A stretch of 64,000 nucleotides of DNA from Aerococcus sanguinicola (GCF_001543145.1 NZ_CP014160.1:434001-498000), one strand, 5' to 3'. Positions 55,049 through 63,600 are shown, counted from the stretch's first letter. A program made the numbers and translations. The notes: a model not told the origin generated them from the sequence alone.

Positions 55049-55900
55049 TTATTTGTCGTGTTTAGCTAGGTTGTCTTCGAATTCTTTGATCTTGCTTTCT
55101 TGGTATTGACCGGCATAGTCATCGTTCAGGAATTTGTCCAAGCCAGTGCTTTCGAGACCAGCCCAGCTTTCTTCTTCTTGACCGAAGACAATTGGGTAGA
55201 AGAGGACACCGTTGTCGGTTGCTGCCTTCAAGTCGCCAGGTGCGTCCCCAACCATCAAGATCTTGTGCTTGTCATAGCCGTGTTCTAAGAGGTTGGCAAT
55301 AGCATCTTTCTTAGAGCCTGCTTCTTGGCCGTAAACCACGTCCACATAGTCCATTAAACCGTGGCGGGTCCATTCAGAATTGAGGGCTTCTGAGTTAGCC
55401 GATGATACGATAGCAAGGTCTGCCTTTTGGCTAATAGCAGCAAGGCCGTCCTTAGCGCCTGGGAAAGGCTTGTCATTGCCAGCTAATTCTTCTTCAATCC
55501 CCTTGTTCACCCGTTGTGACCAAGAAAGGGCACGTTTGAGGGACTCATCATCTTGGTCTTTCAAGGTATCTTCTAGGGAACCGTTAGATAAGGATGAAGT
55601 CGTTTCAGTCCATTCCGCTAAGGCATCAATATTAATGATGTCCTCGCCAGCTTCTTTAGCATTGTTCAAGCAGATCACTAAAGCCTTGAAGCGGTTAATC
55701 CCACGTGTTGATGAGAACAAGTTAACCCGGTTCCAGTCTTCTTGGAATTGGTCTTTATTTTGAATATTAAATTCATCAGCCGCTAATGGCCCAAAATATT
55801 CAAAGTGCTTCACATTCATGGTGTCCATTGCACAACCATCAGAGTCCACACATACCAAGTAATCTCTTTGTTTTTCAAATTGTTCAGGTAAATTCGCCAA
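55049..55900 (-). CDS. HAD-superfamily hydrolase in the uronate operon
   Basis: 283 residues. HAD motif I VDSDGCAMDT (Asp19 nucleophile, Asp21 acid), motif II Ser in IVSSANSE, motif III lysine in AGSKKDAI and motif IV MVGDAPGD are all present, with an alpha-helical cap between about 35 and 150, so it should be an active phosphatase or phosphomutase-like enzyme. It is not part of the known pathway. Position in front of kdgA suggests a role on a sugar phosphate of this route, such as removing accumulated KDPG or a damaged metabolite; this is inference. The start is TTG 55900 with AGGAGG 7 bases upstream. Confidence 0.85.
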   Translation of the reverse strand: MANLPEQFEKQRDYLVCVDSDGCAMDTMNVKHFEYFGPLAADEFNIQNKDQFQEDWNRVNLFSSTRGINRFKALVICLNNAKEAGEDIINIDALAEWTETTSSLSNGSLEDTLKDQDDESLKRALSWSQRVNKGIEEELAGNDKPFPGAKDGLAAISQKADLAIVSSANSEALNSEWTRHGLMDYVDVVYGQEAGSKKDAIANLLEHGYDKHKILMVGDAPGDLKAATDNGVLFYPIVFGQEEESWAGLESTGLDKFLNDDYAGQYQESKIKEFEDNLAKHDK

Positions 55901-56009
55901 GATAATTCCTCCTTAAATTGTTTTTATATCTTTTAGTGGTTTCTCATTATTATTTTAGGTAATTTATGATTTCATAGGATGCTATGCTTTCAGTTAGCTA
56001 TTTACTTAT

Positions 56010-56190
56010 GAGCAGGAATGGAGCTTTGAAGTTGATCGTTAGCCATGAACCAGCAAGCGAAGCGAATTACGGAGCGTAGGCTTTAGCCATACGATCCGTT
56101 TGAGTCTCGCTAGGTGAGAGACCTTGGCTCGAGCCGGTGCCATGGCTTTTTAACGATCAAATTCAAAAGCGTAATGAATGCTCATCACTG
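56010..56190 (+). repeat. Family I element between uxuB and the HAD gene
   Basis: GAGCAGGAATGGAGC to GAATGCTCATCAC. Outer stem GATCGTTAGCCATG/CATGGCTTTTTAACGATC; central stem ACGGAGCGTA/TACGATCCGT. It interrupts what is otherwise one operon. Confidence 0.9.
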
Positions 56191-56235
56191 CTATTATCAA
56201 TACTACTGCGCTCTGTTAACTCCCACCACTAAGGA

Positions 56236-56273
56236 AAAGGCTTAAACAAAGTTACTTTCCTGCTTAAGCCTTT
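56236..56273 (-). terminator. Terminator-like hairpin after uxuB
   Basis: On the minus strand AAAGGCTTAA pairs with TTAAGCCTTTTCC, with a short T-tract. It suggests that uxuAB and the downstream genes may be partly separate transcripts. Confidence 0.6.
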
Positions 56274-56304
56274 CCCATTCATTCATCTAAAACAGCTGCC
56301 CAGA

Positions 56305-57159
56305 TTAAACACCTGAGTAAGCAGCGAAACCACCATCGATTGGAATAATAACCCCGTTAACAAAGCTTGCGGATTTTTCATCAGCTAAGAAGAGGGTTGG
56401 TCCAACCATTTCATCTGGTTCACCGAAGCGACCCATTGGTGTATTGGTAATGATCTTGTTACCACGTGGTTTCAAGGTTTCGTGGTCTTCTTCAAACATT
56501 AAGTCAATGTTTTGGTGAGACACAAGGAAACCTGGTGCAATAGCATTGCAGCGTACGCCAACTTTAGAGAAGTGAACAGCTAACCATTGGGTGAAGTTAG
56601 AGATAGCTGCCTTAGCTCCTGAGTAAGCTGGGATCTTGGTTAATGGTGTGAAGGCGTTCATTGAAGAAACATTAATGATGTTTGCCCCTTCACGACCTAC
56701 CATATCTTTAGCGAAAACTTGGGTTGGGAGTAAGGTCCCTTGGAAGTTCAAGCTGAAGACAAAGTTAACGCCTTCTGGATCTAAGTCGAAGAAAGTAGTG
56801 GTTTCTTCATCTAAGCCTTCTTCGTGGAATTCGTTATCAGTAGTTGCGCGTGGGCTGTTACCGCCTGCCCCGTTAACTAAGATATCGCATGGGCCGAAGT
56901 CATTATTCAATTCTTCGCGAACAGCTTCTAAGTTTTCCTTGTCTAAAACATTACACTTGTAACCCTTAGCCTTGCCGCCACCTAAAGCGTTGATCTTTTC
57001 AGCCGCTTCGTTAGCTGCATCTTCGTTAAGGTCAAGTAAAGCAACATTAGCGCCAGCTTGAGCAAAGCCTTCTGCTAACTTAGAAACAATAACCCCACCT
57101 GCACCAGTTAATACAACAGTTTTACCTGAAAAATCATGAACATATGGATTGTTTGCCAT
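56305..57159 (-). CDS. uxuB: D-mannonate oxidoreductase (fructuronate reductase), SDR type
   Basis: 284 residues, short-chain dehydrogenase fold rather than the long-chain UxuB of E. coli. TGAGGVIVSKLAEGFA Rossmann motif, ALLDLN acidic loop (NAD preference), NGAGGNSP, NVSSMNAF and YSGAK active site, C-terminal IPIDGGFAAYSG. It converts fructuronate to mannonate; the specific call rests on uxuA, uxaC and kdg genes around it and on resemblance to the SDR mannonate reductases of Firmicutes. ATG 57159 with AAGGA upstream. Confidence 0.9.
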   Translation of the reverse strand: MANNPYVHDFSGKTVVLTGAGGVIVSKLAEGFAQAGANVALLDLNEDAANEAAEKINALGGGKAKGYKCNVLDKENLEAVREELNNDFGPCDILVNGAGGNSPRATTDNEFHEEGLDEETTTFFDLDPEGVNFVFSLNFQGTLLPTQVFAKDMVGREGANIINVSSMNAFTPLTKIPAYSGAKAAISNFTQWLAVHFSKVGVRCNAIAPGFLVSHQNIDLMFEEDHETLKPRGNKIITNTPMGRFGEPDEMVGPTLFLADEKSASFVNGVIIPIDGGFAAYSGV

Positions 57160-57185
57160 CTTTGCATTCCTTCTTTCTAAAATTA

Positions 57186-57305
57186 AGGGTGTGAGACTTG
57201 GCGCTTAGCTTTGGATGCTTGGAGTAAGTTGGGATAAGGGCAAACCACGCTTGCACGTTCCCAACTTGCGAAAGCACTCCAAAGCTGCCAAGTCGAACCC
57301 GACTA
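57186..57305 (+). repeat. Family II long hairpin between uxuA and uxuB
   Basis: GGGTGTGAG at 57186, CCCGACTA at 57298. Arms ACTTGGC/GCCAAGT, AGCTTTGGA/TCCAAAGCT, AAGTTGGGA/TCCCAACTT. Confidence 0.85.
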
Positions 57306-57307
57306 TT

Positions 57308-57424
57308 AATCCTGATCCAAAAGTCAGCCCTGGCTCCACTTCACAAAGGCTGTGCGAGCCTTGTTAAGGCTCTATCATCCTTTGCTCCAGTGGTCCAGGC
57401 CTAAACGACTTTTGTCACACTCTA
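57308..57424 (+). repeat. Family III hairpin abutting the uxuA stop
   Basis: CCTGATCCAAAAGTCAGCC...CGACTTTTGTCACACTCTA. Inner arms GCGAGCC.../...GGCTC differ from the other copies. The uxuA stop TAA is the next codon, read on the minus strand as TAATAGAGTGTGAC. Confidence 0.8.
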
Positions 57425-58534
57425 TTATTTACGGTTCTTAAGTAATTCTTCGTCGTGTGGATAAACAGCTTGGCCGAAGTCTGGCTTGCGGTCATACTTG
57501 TGGCAGAGCGCTTCGTAGAGGCCGTTGATGTAGGCAACCCCTAGGGCACGGTCATAGAGGCCATAACCTGGTGTTTCTGTTTGGTCACCCCAGATGCGGC
57601 GGCCGTGGTCAGGACGGATTGGGCCTTCCCAGCCGTATTTCACTAAGAGGTCCATCATACTGTAGAAGTCCACGTCCCCATTAGCAGATAAGTGGCCAGT
57701 TTCCATGAAGCCCCAGTCGCCAGCTTGGACGTTACGGGCATGGACGAAGTTGATCCGGTCGCGTTTCAAGGCATATTCCATGATGGCGTCGACATCGTTC
57801 TTGCCATCTGAGAAGTAGCAGCCATGGTCCATAGTGATCCCATTGCTTGGTGAATCCACGATATCTAAGAAACGTTTCACCGCATCTAAGCCGGTAATGA
57901 TACGTGGCAAGCCAAAGATAGAGTATGGCGGATCATCAGGGTGGATAGCCATTTTCACGCCAGCTTCCTCAGCCACTGGAATGATTTCTTTAAGGAAATA
58001 TTCTAAATTTTCCCATAATTGTTCTTCATCGACTTCAGCATAGTCAGCAAAGACTTGGGCCATTTCTTCTTTAGTGTAAGAAGCATCCCAACCTGGTAAG
58101 CTAAAGTCCCCATTGATTGGGTCCACTGCTTCAGCTTCATCCTTGAAGAAAGCCAAGCAAGTTGAACCATCAGGAAGAAGGTATTCTAAGTCCGTACGGG
58201 TCCAGTCAAAGACCGGCATGAAGTTGTAACAAACGACTGGAATACCAGCCTTACCCACGTTGCGGATAGACTCTTTGTAGTTTTCGATTAATTGGTCGCG
58301 GCTTGGTTTGCCTAATTTGATGTCTTCATGGACAGGGATTGATTCGATAACCGAAATATGCATCCCTTGTTCCTCAACAGACGCCTTTAATTTTTCGATG
58401 TTTTCCAGGGGCCATGCTTCCCCCACTGGCACATCATAAACAGCTGTTACGATACCTTGCATGCCTGGAATGACACGGATATCTTCTAGCTTAACTGGGT
58501 CATGATGGCCATACCATCTAAAACTCATTTCCAT
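57425..58534 (-). CDS. uxuA: Mannonate dehydratase
   Basis: 369 residues, the usual length. Dehydrates D-mannonate to 2-keto-3-deoxygluconate with Mn/Fe. SFRWYGHHDPVKLEDIRVIP in parts, CYNFMPVFDWTRTDL, the metal region MAIHPDDPPYSIFGLPRI, DHGCYFSDGKNDV, ETGHLSANGDVDF and RPDHGRRIWGD are family signatures. First gene of the operon; ATG 58534 with AAGGAG about 10 bases upstream, promoter and cre-like site further up. Confidence 0.96.
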   Translation of the reverse strand: MEMSFRWYGHHDPVKLEDIRVIPGMQGIVTAVYDVPVGEAWPLENIEKLKASVEEQGMHISVIESIPVHEDIKLGKPSRDQLIENYKESIRNVGKAGIPVVCYNFMPVFDWTRTDLEYLLPDGSTCLAFFKDEAEAVDPINGDFSLPGWDASYTKEEMAQVFADYAEVDEEQLWENLEYFLKEIIPVAEEAGVKMAIHPDDPPYSIFGLPRIITGLDAVKRFLDIVDSPSNGITMDHGCYFSDGKNDVDAIMEYALKRDRINFVHARNVQAGDWGFMETGHLSANGDVDFYSMMDLLVKYGWEGPIRPDHGRRIWGDQTETPGYGLYDRALGVAYINGLYEALCHKYDRKPDFGQAVYPHDEELLKNRK

Positions 58535-58608
58535 ATTTTATCTTCTCCTTTTCACAAAAAACTTGTGGGACTTTGGTTGCCCAAACTTATCCACAGCGTT
58601 CTATATCA

Positions 58609-58638
58609 ATTGTACCTTATAAGCGTTAATTATATCAA
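58609..58638 (-). promoter_or_regulatory. Promoter of the uronate operon
   Basis: TTGATA (58633-58638), 18-base spacer, TACAAT (58609-58614) on the minus strand, about 75 bases before uxuA. Confidence 0.75.
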
Positions 58639-58687
58639 GTAGACTTGCTTGAAAAGGCCAGTTTTTTGATAGTTTAAATAAATATAT

Positions 58688-58701
58688 TTAGAGCGCTTTC
58701 A
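58688..58701 (-). promoter_or_regulatory. cre-like site upstream of uxuA
   Basis: TGAAAGCGCTCTAA matches the CcpA consensus TGWAANCGNTNWCA at all but one defined position and lies 50 bases upstream of the -35. A further palindromic GAAAGCGCTTC occurs at 58746-58756. Carbon catabolite control of glucuronate use would be expected. Confidence 0.5.
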
Positions 58702-58787
58702 GAGCAAAAGACTTAGCCTGATATCAGCTAAGCCTTGATTTGACGCGAAAGCGCTTCATGTAAGAACAATCTTGCACTTGCTTTGAG

Positions 58788-58919
58788 CTATGGATTTGAT
58801 GTCGAATCCCAATAATCATCCAGGGCTTTTTGTGCCTCTTTTTGTGCTTGCTCCAGGGCTTCTTGGGCTGGAATATCTTGCCAGTCAATTGGATAAAAAT
58901 TCTTCTCATCTTCTTTATT
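58788..58919 (-). pseudogene. Possible C-terminal remnant of a lost gene
   Basis: An open frame of 43 codons without start, beginning right after a stop and ending TAG at 58788. It encodes a sensible amphipathic helix, QEALEQAQKEAQKALDDYW, preceded by NFYPIDWQDIP. This looks like the last helix of a larger protein, for instance a sugar ABC solute-binding protein, the kind of gene often found beside uronate operons; that identity is a guess. Confidence 0.3.
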
Positions 58920-59066
58920 TTAATTGACCGACTAGTCAGGCAAAAGTAGATACGCCTGCTTATCAACAATAGCATACTGCCATGTAAACTATTAGGAATG
59001 TCATGAAAGCATACATTGAAAGCTCGCTTCCATTCTTTTGTAATGGTTTCCAGGGGGCAGATATGC

Positions 59067-59072
59067 TATACT
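59067..59072 (+). promoter_or_regulatory. Extended -10 promoter of the 36-residue membrane protein gene
   Basis: TGCTATACT (TGn extension at 59064) with a weak -35 TGGTTT 17 bases upstream. Confidence 0.55.
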
Positions 59073-59102
59073 GGTAAAGAAAAAAAGAGTGAGGTGAATC
59101 CT

Positions 59103-59213
59103 ATGGCAACATCCAAAGCACAAAAAAAGCGTAACCGCAAAATTCTCTGGTATGTGATTTTAATTATCTTCACCATTATCCAAAGCATCTACCTCAGCAA
59201 TAAAGAAGATTAA
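59103..59213 (+). CDS. Small single-helix membrane protein
   Basis: 36 residues: a basic start MATSKAQKKRNRK, one membrane helix ILWYVILIIFTIIQSIYL and a short SNKED end. GAGGTG lies 6 bases before ATG 59103 and an extended -10 promoter precedes it; a bidirectional terminator follows at 59321. These signals make it a believable gene. The family is unknown to me; the positive N-terminus predicts N-in orientation. It could be a membrane regulator or a toxin-like peptide, but nothing in the sequence decides. Confidence 0.65.
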   Translation: MATSKAQKKRNRKILWYVILIIFTIIQSIYLSNKED

Positions 59214-59320
59214 AAACAGCCAGAAGTGAATGGTATAGGTGAGCATGTGCTTAAGGCCTGCTCATAACAGATATTCTATTTATTAGTGAAACCTTTCTAA
59301 TTTACAGCACTAAAAAGACA

Positions 59321-59361
59321 AAAAGCAGAAGCTTCTAGATCATAAGAGCTTCTGCTTTTTT
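59321..59361. terminator. Bidirectional terminator after the small membrane protein gene
   Basis: AAAAGCAGAAGCT and AGCTTCTGCTTTT form a 13-base stem with T6 on the plus strand. The rest of 59362-59626 shows a degenerate 3' family I end (about 59465-59515) and nothing else. Confidence 0.85.
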
Positions 59362-59626
59362 ATGTTTTAAATTTAACTAATAACTTCAGCTGAATAGACT
59401 TGTCAGCATGCTTGTAGCAAGACAGTGGGAAGTTTTAAGCTTTGGACATCAGCAACTGAATTTTAAAGATTCAAGGGCCAAATTCAAAAGGGCAACAGAT
59501 GCTCACTAGCACCGTTTAATTTAATCCTAGAAAGTTAAGTTTTTTCTCCACTGTTATATAATACAAGATAAATTTGTGCTCTTAATTTTCAATAGTACGA
59601 TTATAGTGGTTCAACGGTTTCCTTAT

Positions 59627-59810
59627 GAGCAGGAGTGGAGCGTTGAAGTTGGCCCTTAGCCGTGACCAAGCAAGCGATGTGAATTAGGGATAGTAGGCAT
59701 TAGCCGTACTAGCCCTTTGAAGCTCGCTAGGTGAGAGACCTTGGCTCTCACCGGTGCCACGGCTCTTCAAGGGCCAAATTCAAAAGCGCAACGGATGCTC
59801 ACTAGCACCA
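59627..59810 (+). repeat. Family I element
   Basis: GAGCAGGAGTGGAGC to GGATGCTCACTAGCACC. Outer stem GGCCCTTAGCCGTG/CACGGCTCTTCAAGGGCC; central stem AGGGATAGTA/TACTAGCCCT; third hairpin GGTGAGAG/CTCTCACC. Confidence 0.9.
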
Positions 59811-59832
59811 TTTCCTTTAAAGACTATCCACC

Positions 59833-61206
59833 CTACAATTCCTTAGCCTGGCCAAGTTTAATCAAGCTTTCTGTGTACAGTTTGAGAAGCGGGATGAGGC
59901 TATCAATTTCCACATACTCATCCGCCTGGTGGGCCACTTCGGGATCTTTTTGGAAATTGGAGCCGAAGCTGATGCAGTTGCCTACTTTCTTGCTGTAGGA
60001 CACTGCCTTGCCGATCAGGGGCGTCTGGCTTTCTTCAGGGAAGTGTTGGGCAAAGGTCTTCGACAAGGTCTGGATGGCTGGTCGGTCCGGATCTTCTAGG
60101 GTCACCGGGACGTCGAAGCTGGCCTGGATCTGCCAATCGGGCAAGCGGGTCTGGATCTTCTGCTTCAATTCATCCGAATGCGAACCATTAGGAAAGCGGC
60201 AATCGACGGCGAGTTTGATGCCGGTCTGAGCCCGGAAGTCCAGCTGACCGAGGTTAAAGGTCAAGGGCCCCATTTCCGGACTGGCATAGGCGATGCCGAC
60301 CCCCGACCCATCGCTAGGGCTGAAGAGTCGATCTAGGTCGCTAAAGCTTTCCAGGTCCAAGGCTTCTCCCAGGGTCTGGAAGAGCCGGCTGATAGCATTA
60401 ATCCCAAGCTGGGGTTCTGAGGCGTGGGCCCCCTTGCCGTCCAGGCTCAAGTGGGTCTCACCATCCCGGTAGCTGACTTGTCCCGGCCAATCTTTCTGGT
60501 CCAGATAAGCCTGGAGAATTGCTCGGTAGTCGCCAGCTAAACGGGCTTGGGCTCGGGAAGGCACCACATTAGCTCCCTCTCCGCCTGATAGCTCAAGGAT
60601 TGGCCCATAGTCTGCCAAGTCATGGCTGAATTCCCAGGTAATGGCGCCGAATTCCCCTACACAGACAGGGAAGACGCCATCCGGGGTGAAGGCGAAGTCA
60701 GGCTGGCCGGCCTGGCGCAAGTAAGGCTCCAGGTCAAGCATCTCCGTTTCCTCATCAGAGCCATAGACCAGGCGCAACTGGTTACGGAGAGGAATTTTGT
60801 AGTCCTGGATAATCTTCATGGCATAGAAGACCAAGAGGCAGGACCGTTTCATGTCATTGACCCCGCGGCCGTAGAGCTTACCGTCTTCCTCCACCGCTTC
60901 AAAGGCGGGCCGGGTCCAATGGCTGCCAGCTTGAACCACATCCAAGTGGCTGACCACATCAATCCGGTATGGGGTCGCTAACTGCCCCGGCAGGTCAATG
61001 GCAATCGCCTCATTAGCATAATTTTGTACGGTCAGACCTTCTGCTTGGGCGAGCGCTGTCATATAGTCCAGGGCGCGCCGGATTTCTTGGCCGTAAGGTG
61101 CCTCGCTGGAGGCCGTAGCCTCGTCGCGAACGGATGGAATGCGGACGAGGGCCTTGAGCTCGGCCAATAAGTCCTCGAAATAAGCGTCATAATTAATGGC
61201 TAACAT
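59833..61206 (-). CDS. M20 family dipeptidase (PepV/Sapep-like)
   Basis: 457 residues from ATG 61206, 6 bases after GAGGTGG; the GTG three codons earlier lies inside the ribosome site. Metal-dependent cytoplasmic dipeptidase. Metal-binding VVSHLDVV, bridging Asp in GRGVNDMKRS, general-base Glu in YGSDEETEML, PDGVFPVCVGEFG and C-terminal His in VAHQADEYV are present. The usual second Asp of the GxxDDKG motif is Met here (NDMK), so substrate range may differ from typical PepV. It follows traX-like by 23 bases and is probably in its operon. Confidence 0.88.
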   Translation of the reverse strand: MLAINYDAYFEDLLAELKALVRIPSVRDEATASSEAPYGQEIRRALDYMTALAQAEGLTVQNYANEAIAIDLPGQLATPYRIDVVSHLDVVQAGSHWTRPAFEAVEEDGKLYGRGVNDMKRSCLLVFYAMKIIQDYKIPLRNQLRLVYGSDEETEMLDLEPYLRQAGQPDFAFTPDGVFPVCVGEFGAITWEFSHDLADYGPILELSGGEGANVVPSRAQARLAGDYRAILQAYLDQKDWPGQVSYRDGETHLSLDGKGAHASEPQLGINAISRLFQTLGEALDLESFSDLDRLFSPSDGSGVGIAYASPEMGPLTFNLGQLDFRAQTGIKLAVDCRFPNGSHSDELKQKIQTRLPDWQIQASFDVPVTLEDPDRPAIQTLSKTFAQHFPEESQTPLIGKAVSYSKKVGNCISFGSNFQKDPEVAHQADEYVEIDSLIPLLKLYTESLIKLGQAKEL

Positions 61207-61229
61207 CTGTGCCACCTCTTTCTAATTCA

Positions 61230-61964
61230 TTACAAGAGCAAGTGACGGATCCCAGCATAAATAAGCAAGTGGGCCGGATAGAGAAAGTAGAACCAGCGGC
61301 TATTCCCCCGCCCCTTTTCTCCATTATAGTGGTAAATAAGGTAGTAAGCGATCAAAACACCCGGCCCCTCCCAAAGCGATGCCAGGGCCCCGACCACAGC
61401 CTGGCACAAACGCTCTTGCCGGCTCAGGTAGAGGAGGACCACTAAGGCTACCCCAAAGTAACCGTAGTCAACCCTTCCTAGCTCAGCGAGGACCATCAAC
61501 AATAGCGGCCCCAAAACTTTGAGCCAGCGGTAGCGGTCTTGTTTTAAAGTTACTAAGGCCAGGAGCCCTGCTAGAAGGGTAAAGAAGACATTCTGATGAC
61601 TCCAGTCCAGGCTTTGTCGGAAGAGGGCCAGGTCGAAAGGCACTTCTGAGAGAAGGGCCAAGATCCCAAGTCGCCCGGCATAGGCCTTGACTGACCGGGT
61701 ATGGACGAAGCCCTCAATTAGTAGGAAACAAAAAATAGGAAAGGCAATCCGCCCGATCGACCGCATGATGAGGTAGACTAGGGCCGGGCCATCACTGGAC
61801 ACCGTCAAGAAGTCCAGCCAGGTCACCGGCGCCAAGAGCTGGGGCTCAATGAAAACCACTGCCGCATGGTCAATAAACATGGCCAGCATGGCGATCAGCT
61901 TCAACTGGGTCCCCGTCAAGGAGAAGATTGGTCCTCTACTGTCATCGTCGCGCGTGTTTTGCAT
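61230..61964 (-). CDS. TraX family membrane protein
   Basis: 244 residues, about eight membrane helices. LKLIAMLAMFIDHAAVV near the start, RSIGRIAFPIFCFLLIEGF, ALLSEVPFDLA, HQNVFFTLLAGL and FYLYPAHLLI are the conserved points of the TraX family, named after the F-pilin acetylase; chromosomal Firmicute members are of unknown substrate, with acyltransferase activity presumed. ATG 61964 has GAGGGA upstream. It heads a two-gene unit with the dipeptidase, divergent from the PepQ-like gene. Confidence 0.85.
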   Translation of the reverse strand: MQNTRDDDSRGPIFSLTGTQLKLIAMLAMFIDHAAVVFIEPQLLAPVTWLDFLTVSSDGPALVYLIMRSIGRIAFPIFCFLLIEGFVHTRSVKAYAGRLGILALLSEVPFDLALFRQSLDWSHQNVFFTLLAGLLALVTLKQDRYRWLKVLGPLLLMVLAELGRVDYGYFGVALVVLLYLSRQERLCQAVVGALASLWEGPGVLIAYYLIYHYNGEKGRGNSRWFYFLYPAHLLIYAGIRHLLL

Positions 61965-61990
61965 CTGCTTCCCTCTTTTCCTGAATGGCT

Positions 61991-62019
61991 TTGTTCTTCG
62001 GCTAGTTTTGTTTTATAAT
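61991..62019 (+). promoter_or_regulatory. Promoter of the PepQ-like gene
   Basis: TTGTTC (61991-61996), 17-base spacer, TATAAT (62014-62019). Confidence 0.65.
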
Positions 62020-62050
62020 GCTCCTATCAAGACATAAAGGAGATGACACG

Positions 62051-63157
62051 ATGGCAAGTGAATATCGTGCCCGTTTAAGGTCCTTACAAGACCGGCTGGA
62101 AAGCCAGCATGTGAACCAAATCCTAGTGACTGACCCCTACAGTATTTATTATTATACCGGCGTCTTAGTCGACCCCATGGAGCGGCTCTGGCTCCTCATT
62201 GTGCCCTATAAAGGACGGCCCTGCCTCGTAGCCAACGAGCTCTTCCGCTTCCAAGTGGATGATATTTTTCAAGTGGTTCGGACCAAAGACCAAGATGACT
62301 TTGGCCAGCTGGTCAAGCGCCTGCCCCTAGAGGAAGTGGGAAATTTCGGCATCGATAAGCAGATGACCGCCAACTACCTCCTCCCCCTCATCACGACCTA
62401 TCCCTTGAGTAACTTTAGCCTGGCCAGCCACTTGGTTGACCAACAGCGCGGGATCAAGTCGGCAGGTGAACAGGAGCTTATGCGCCAGGCTTCCGCCCTC
62501 AACGACCAGGCCATGGCCCGCTTAGTCGAAGAAGTCCTTCCCTATGGCCCCAGCGAAATCGAAGCCTGCCAGGCCTTAGAAAAAATTTACCGGGAAGTTG
62601 GAGCAGATGGAGGCTTTAGCTTCGAACCCATCGTCGCTTACGGGGCGAACGGGGCCGACCCCCACCACTTGTCGGACCACAGCCGGCCCCAGCTAGGAGA
62701 CGCCATTGTGGTTGACATCGGTTGCCGCCACCAGGGCTATTGCTCGGACATGACCCGGACCTTCTACTACGGCCAGGTCTCAGACAAGGACCGGGCCCTC
62801 TACCAGCTGACCCTGGAGGCCCAGGAAGCTGGGATTGCAGCCGTTAAGGTCGGTCAGGCGACTTTCCAAGCCATCGATTCGGCCTGCCGGACCACCATCG
62901 CCCAAGCTGGCTACGGCGACTGCTTCATCCACCGGACAGGTCACTTTATCGGCCAAGAAACCCACGAAGCCGGTGACGTCAGCCAGGCCAATACCCAGCT
63001 GGTTCAAGCCGGCCAGTGCTTCTCCATCGAACCCGGCATCTACCTGGAAGGCGAAACCGCCGTAAGAATCGAAGACCTAGTCATCGCCCAAGCCAACGGG
63101 GTCGAAGTCATTAACCACTATCCAAAAGAACTTTCGATTATCCCTATACAAGGGTGA
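62051..63157 (+). CDS. M24 family Xaa-Pro peptidase (PepQ/YqhT-like)
   Basis: 368 residues from ATG 62051, 8 bases after AAGGAG; the longer frame begins inside the promoter. N-terminal creatinase-like domain (ITDPYSIYYYTG type), then the pita-bread catalytic domain with all metal ligands: VVDIGCRHQGYCSDMTRTF (two Asp), HRTGHFIGQETHEAGD (His), IEPGIYLEG (Glu) and VRIEDLV (Glu). It should release N-terminal residues before proline; dipeptidase against aminopeptidase cannot be decided. The stop TGA (63155-63157) falls inside GGGTGAGAG, the edge of a family II repeat, so the C-terminus was probably shaped by that element. Confidence 0.92.
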   Translation: MASEYRARLRSLQDRLESQHVNQILVTDPYSIYYYTGVLVDPMERLWLLIVPYKGRPCLVANELFRFQVDDIFQVVRTKDQDDFGQLVKRLPLEEVGNFGIDKQMTANYLLPLITTYPLSNFSLASHLVDQQRGIKSAGEQELMRQASALNDQAMARLVEEVLPYGPSEIEACQALEKIYREVGADGGFSFEPIVAYGANGADPHHLSDHSRPQLGDAIVVDIGCRHQGYCSDMTRTFYYGQVSDKDRALYQLTLEAQEAGIAAVKVGQATFQAIDSACRTTIAQAGYGDCFIHRTGHFIGQETHEAGDVSQANTQLVQAGQCFSIEPGIYLEGETAVRIEDLVIAQANGVEVINHYPKELSIIPIQG

Positions 63158-63388
63158 GAGGGCTGGCGCTTAGACTTGAATGATTGGAGACTCATCGAAA
63201 AAGGCTGACATCAGTCAGGCGTTTCGATGAGTTGAAATCACTTCAAGTCTGCTCTTGCGAACCCGACTAAAGGGTGAGAGACTTGGCGGTTAGGCTTGGA
63301 TGATTGGATCAAGTAAGGATAAGAGCGAAGCGTTCGCTCGTTCCTTACTTGTGAAATCACTCCAAGCCTGCCAAGTCGAACCCGACTA
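63152..63388 (+). repeat. Two tandem family II hairpins after the PepQ-like gene
   Basis: GGGTGAGAG at 63152 and 63272, CCCGACTA at 63262 and 63381. First arms AGACTTGAA/TTCAAGTCT and ACTCATCGAAA/TTTCGATGAGT; second arms ACTTGGC/GCCAAGT, AGGCTTGGA/TCCAAGCCT, CAAGTAAGGA/TCCTTACTTG and GAGCGAA/TTCGCTC. A third unit begins at 63390 but is lost after GGCTGGCGGTTA. Confidence 0.85.
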
Positions 63389-63442
63389 AAGGGTGAAAGG
63401 GCTGGCGGTTAAATTAATCGACCTTCAATCAAAAGTTACGAC

Positions 63443-63600
63443 TGTGGGTTGACGATCCTCAACATTCATACAGAGCTTTCAATTGTGGGTTAACGCTGAT
63501 CAATACCCAAACAAGTTCTCCGAGTGTGGCTTGACGATGACCAAGCCACACACAAAGTCTTCGATTGTGGGTTGACACACCAAACACCCCAACTACACAG
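63443..63600. repeat. 41-bp array, TGTGGG seed
   Basis: TGTGG starts at 63443, 63484, 63525 and 63566 (exact 41-bp steps), each followed by TTGAC and a partner such as CCACAC or CAATACCCA. Confidence 0.75.

Noticed and set aside
58724..58975. 83-residue minus-strand frame upstream of uxuA
   Set aside because: Basic, low-complexity translation without ribosome site; another frame of the same stretch reads as a more protein-like remnant.
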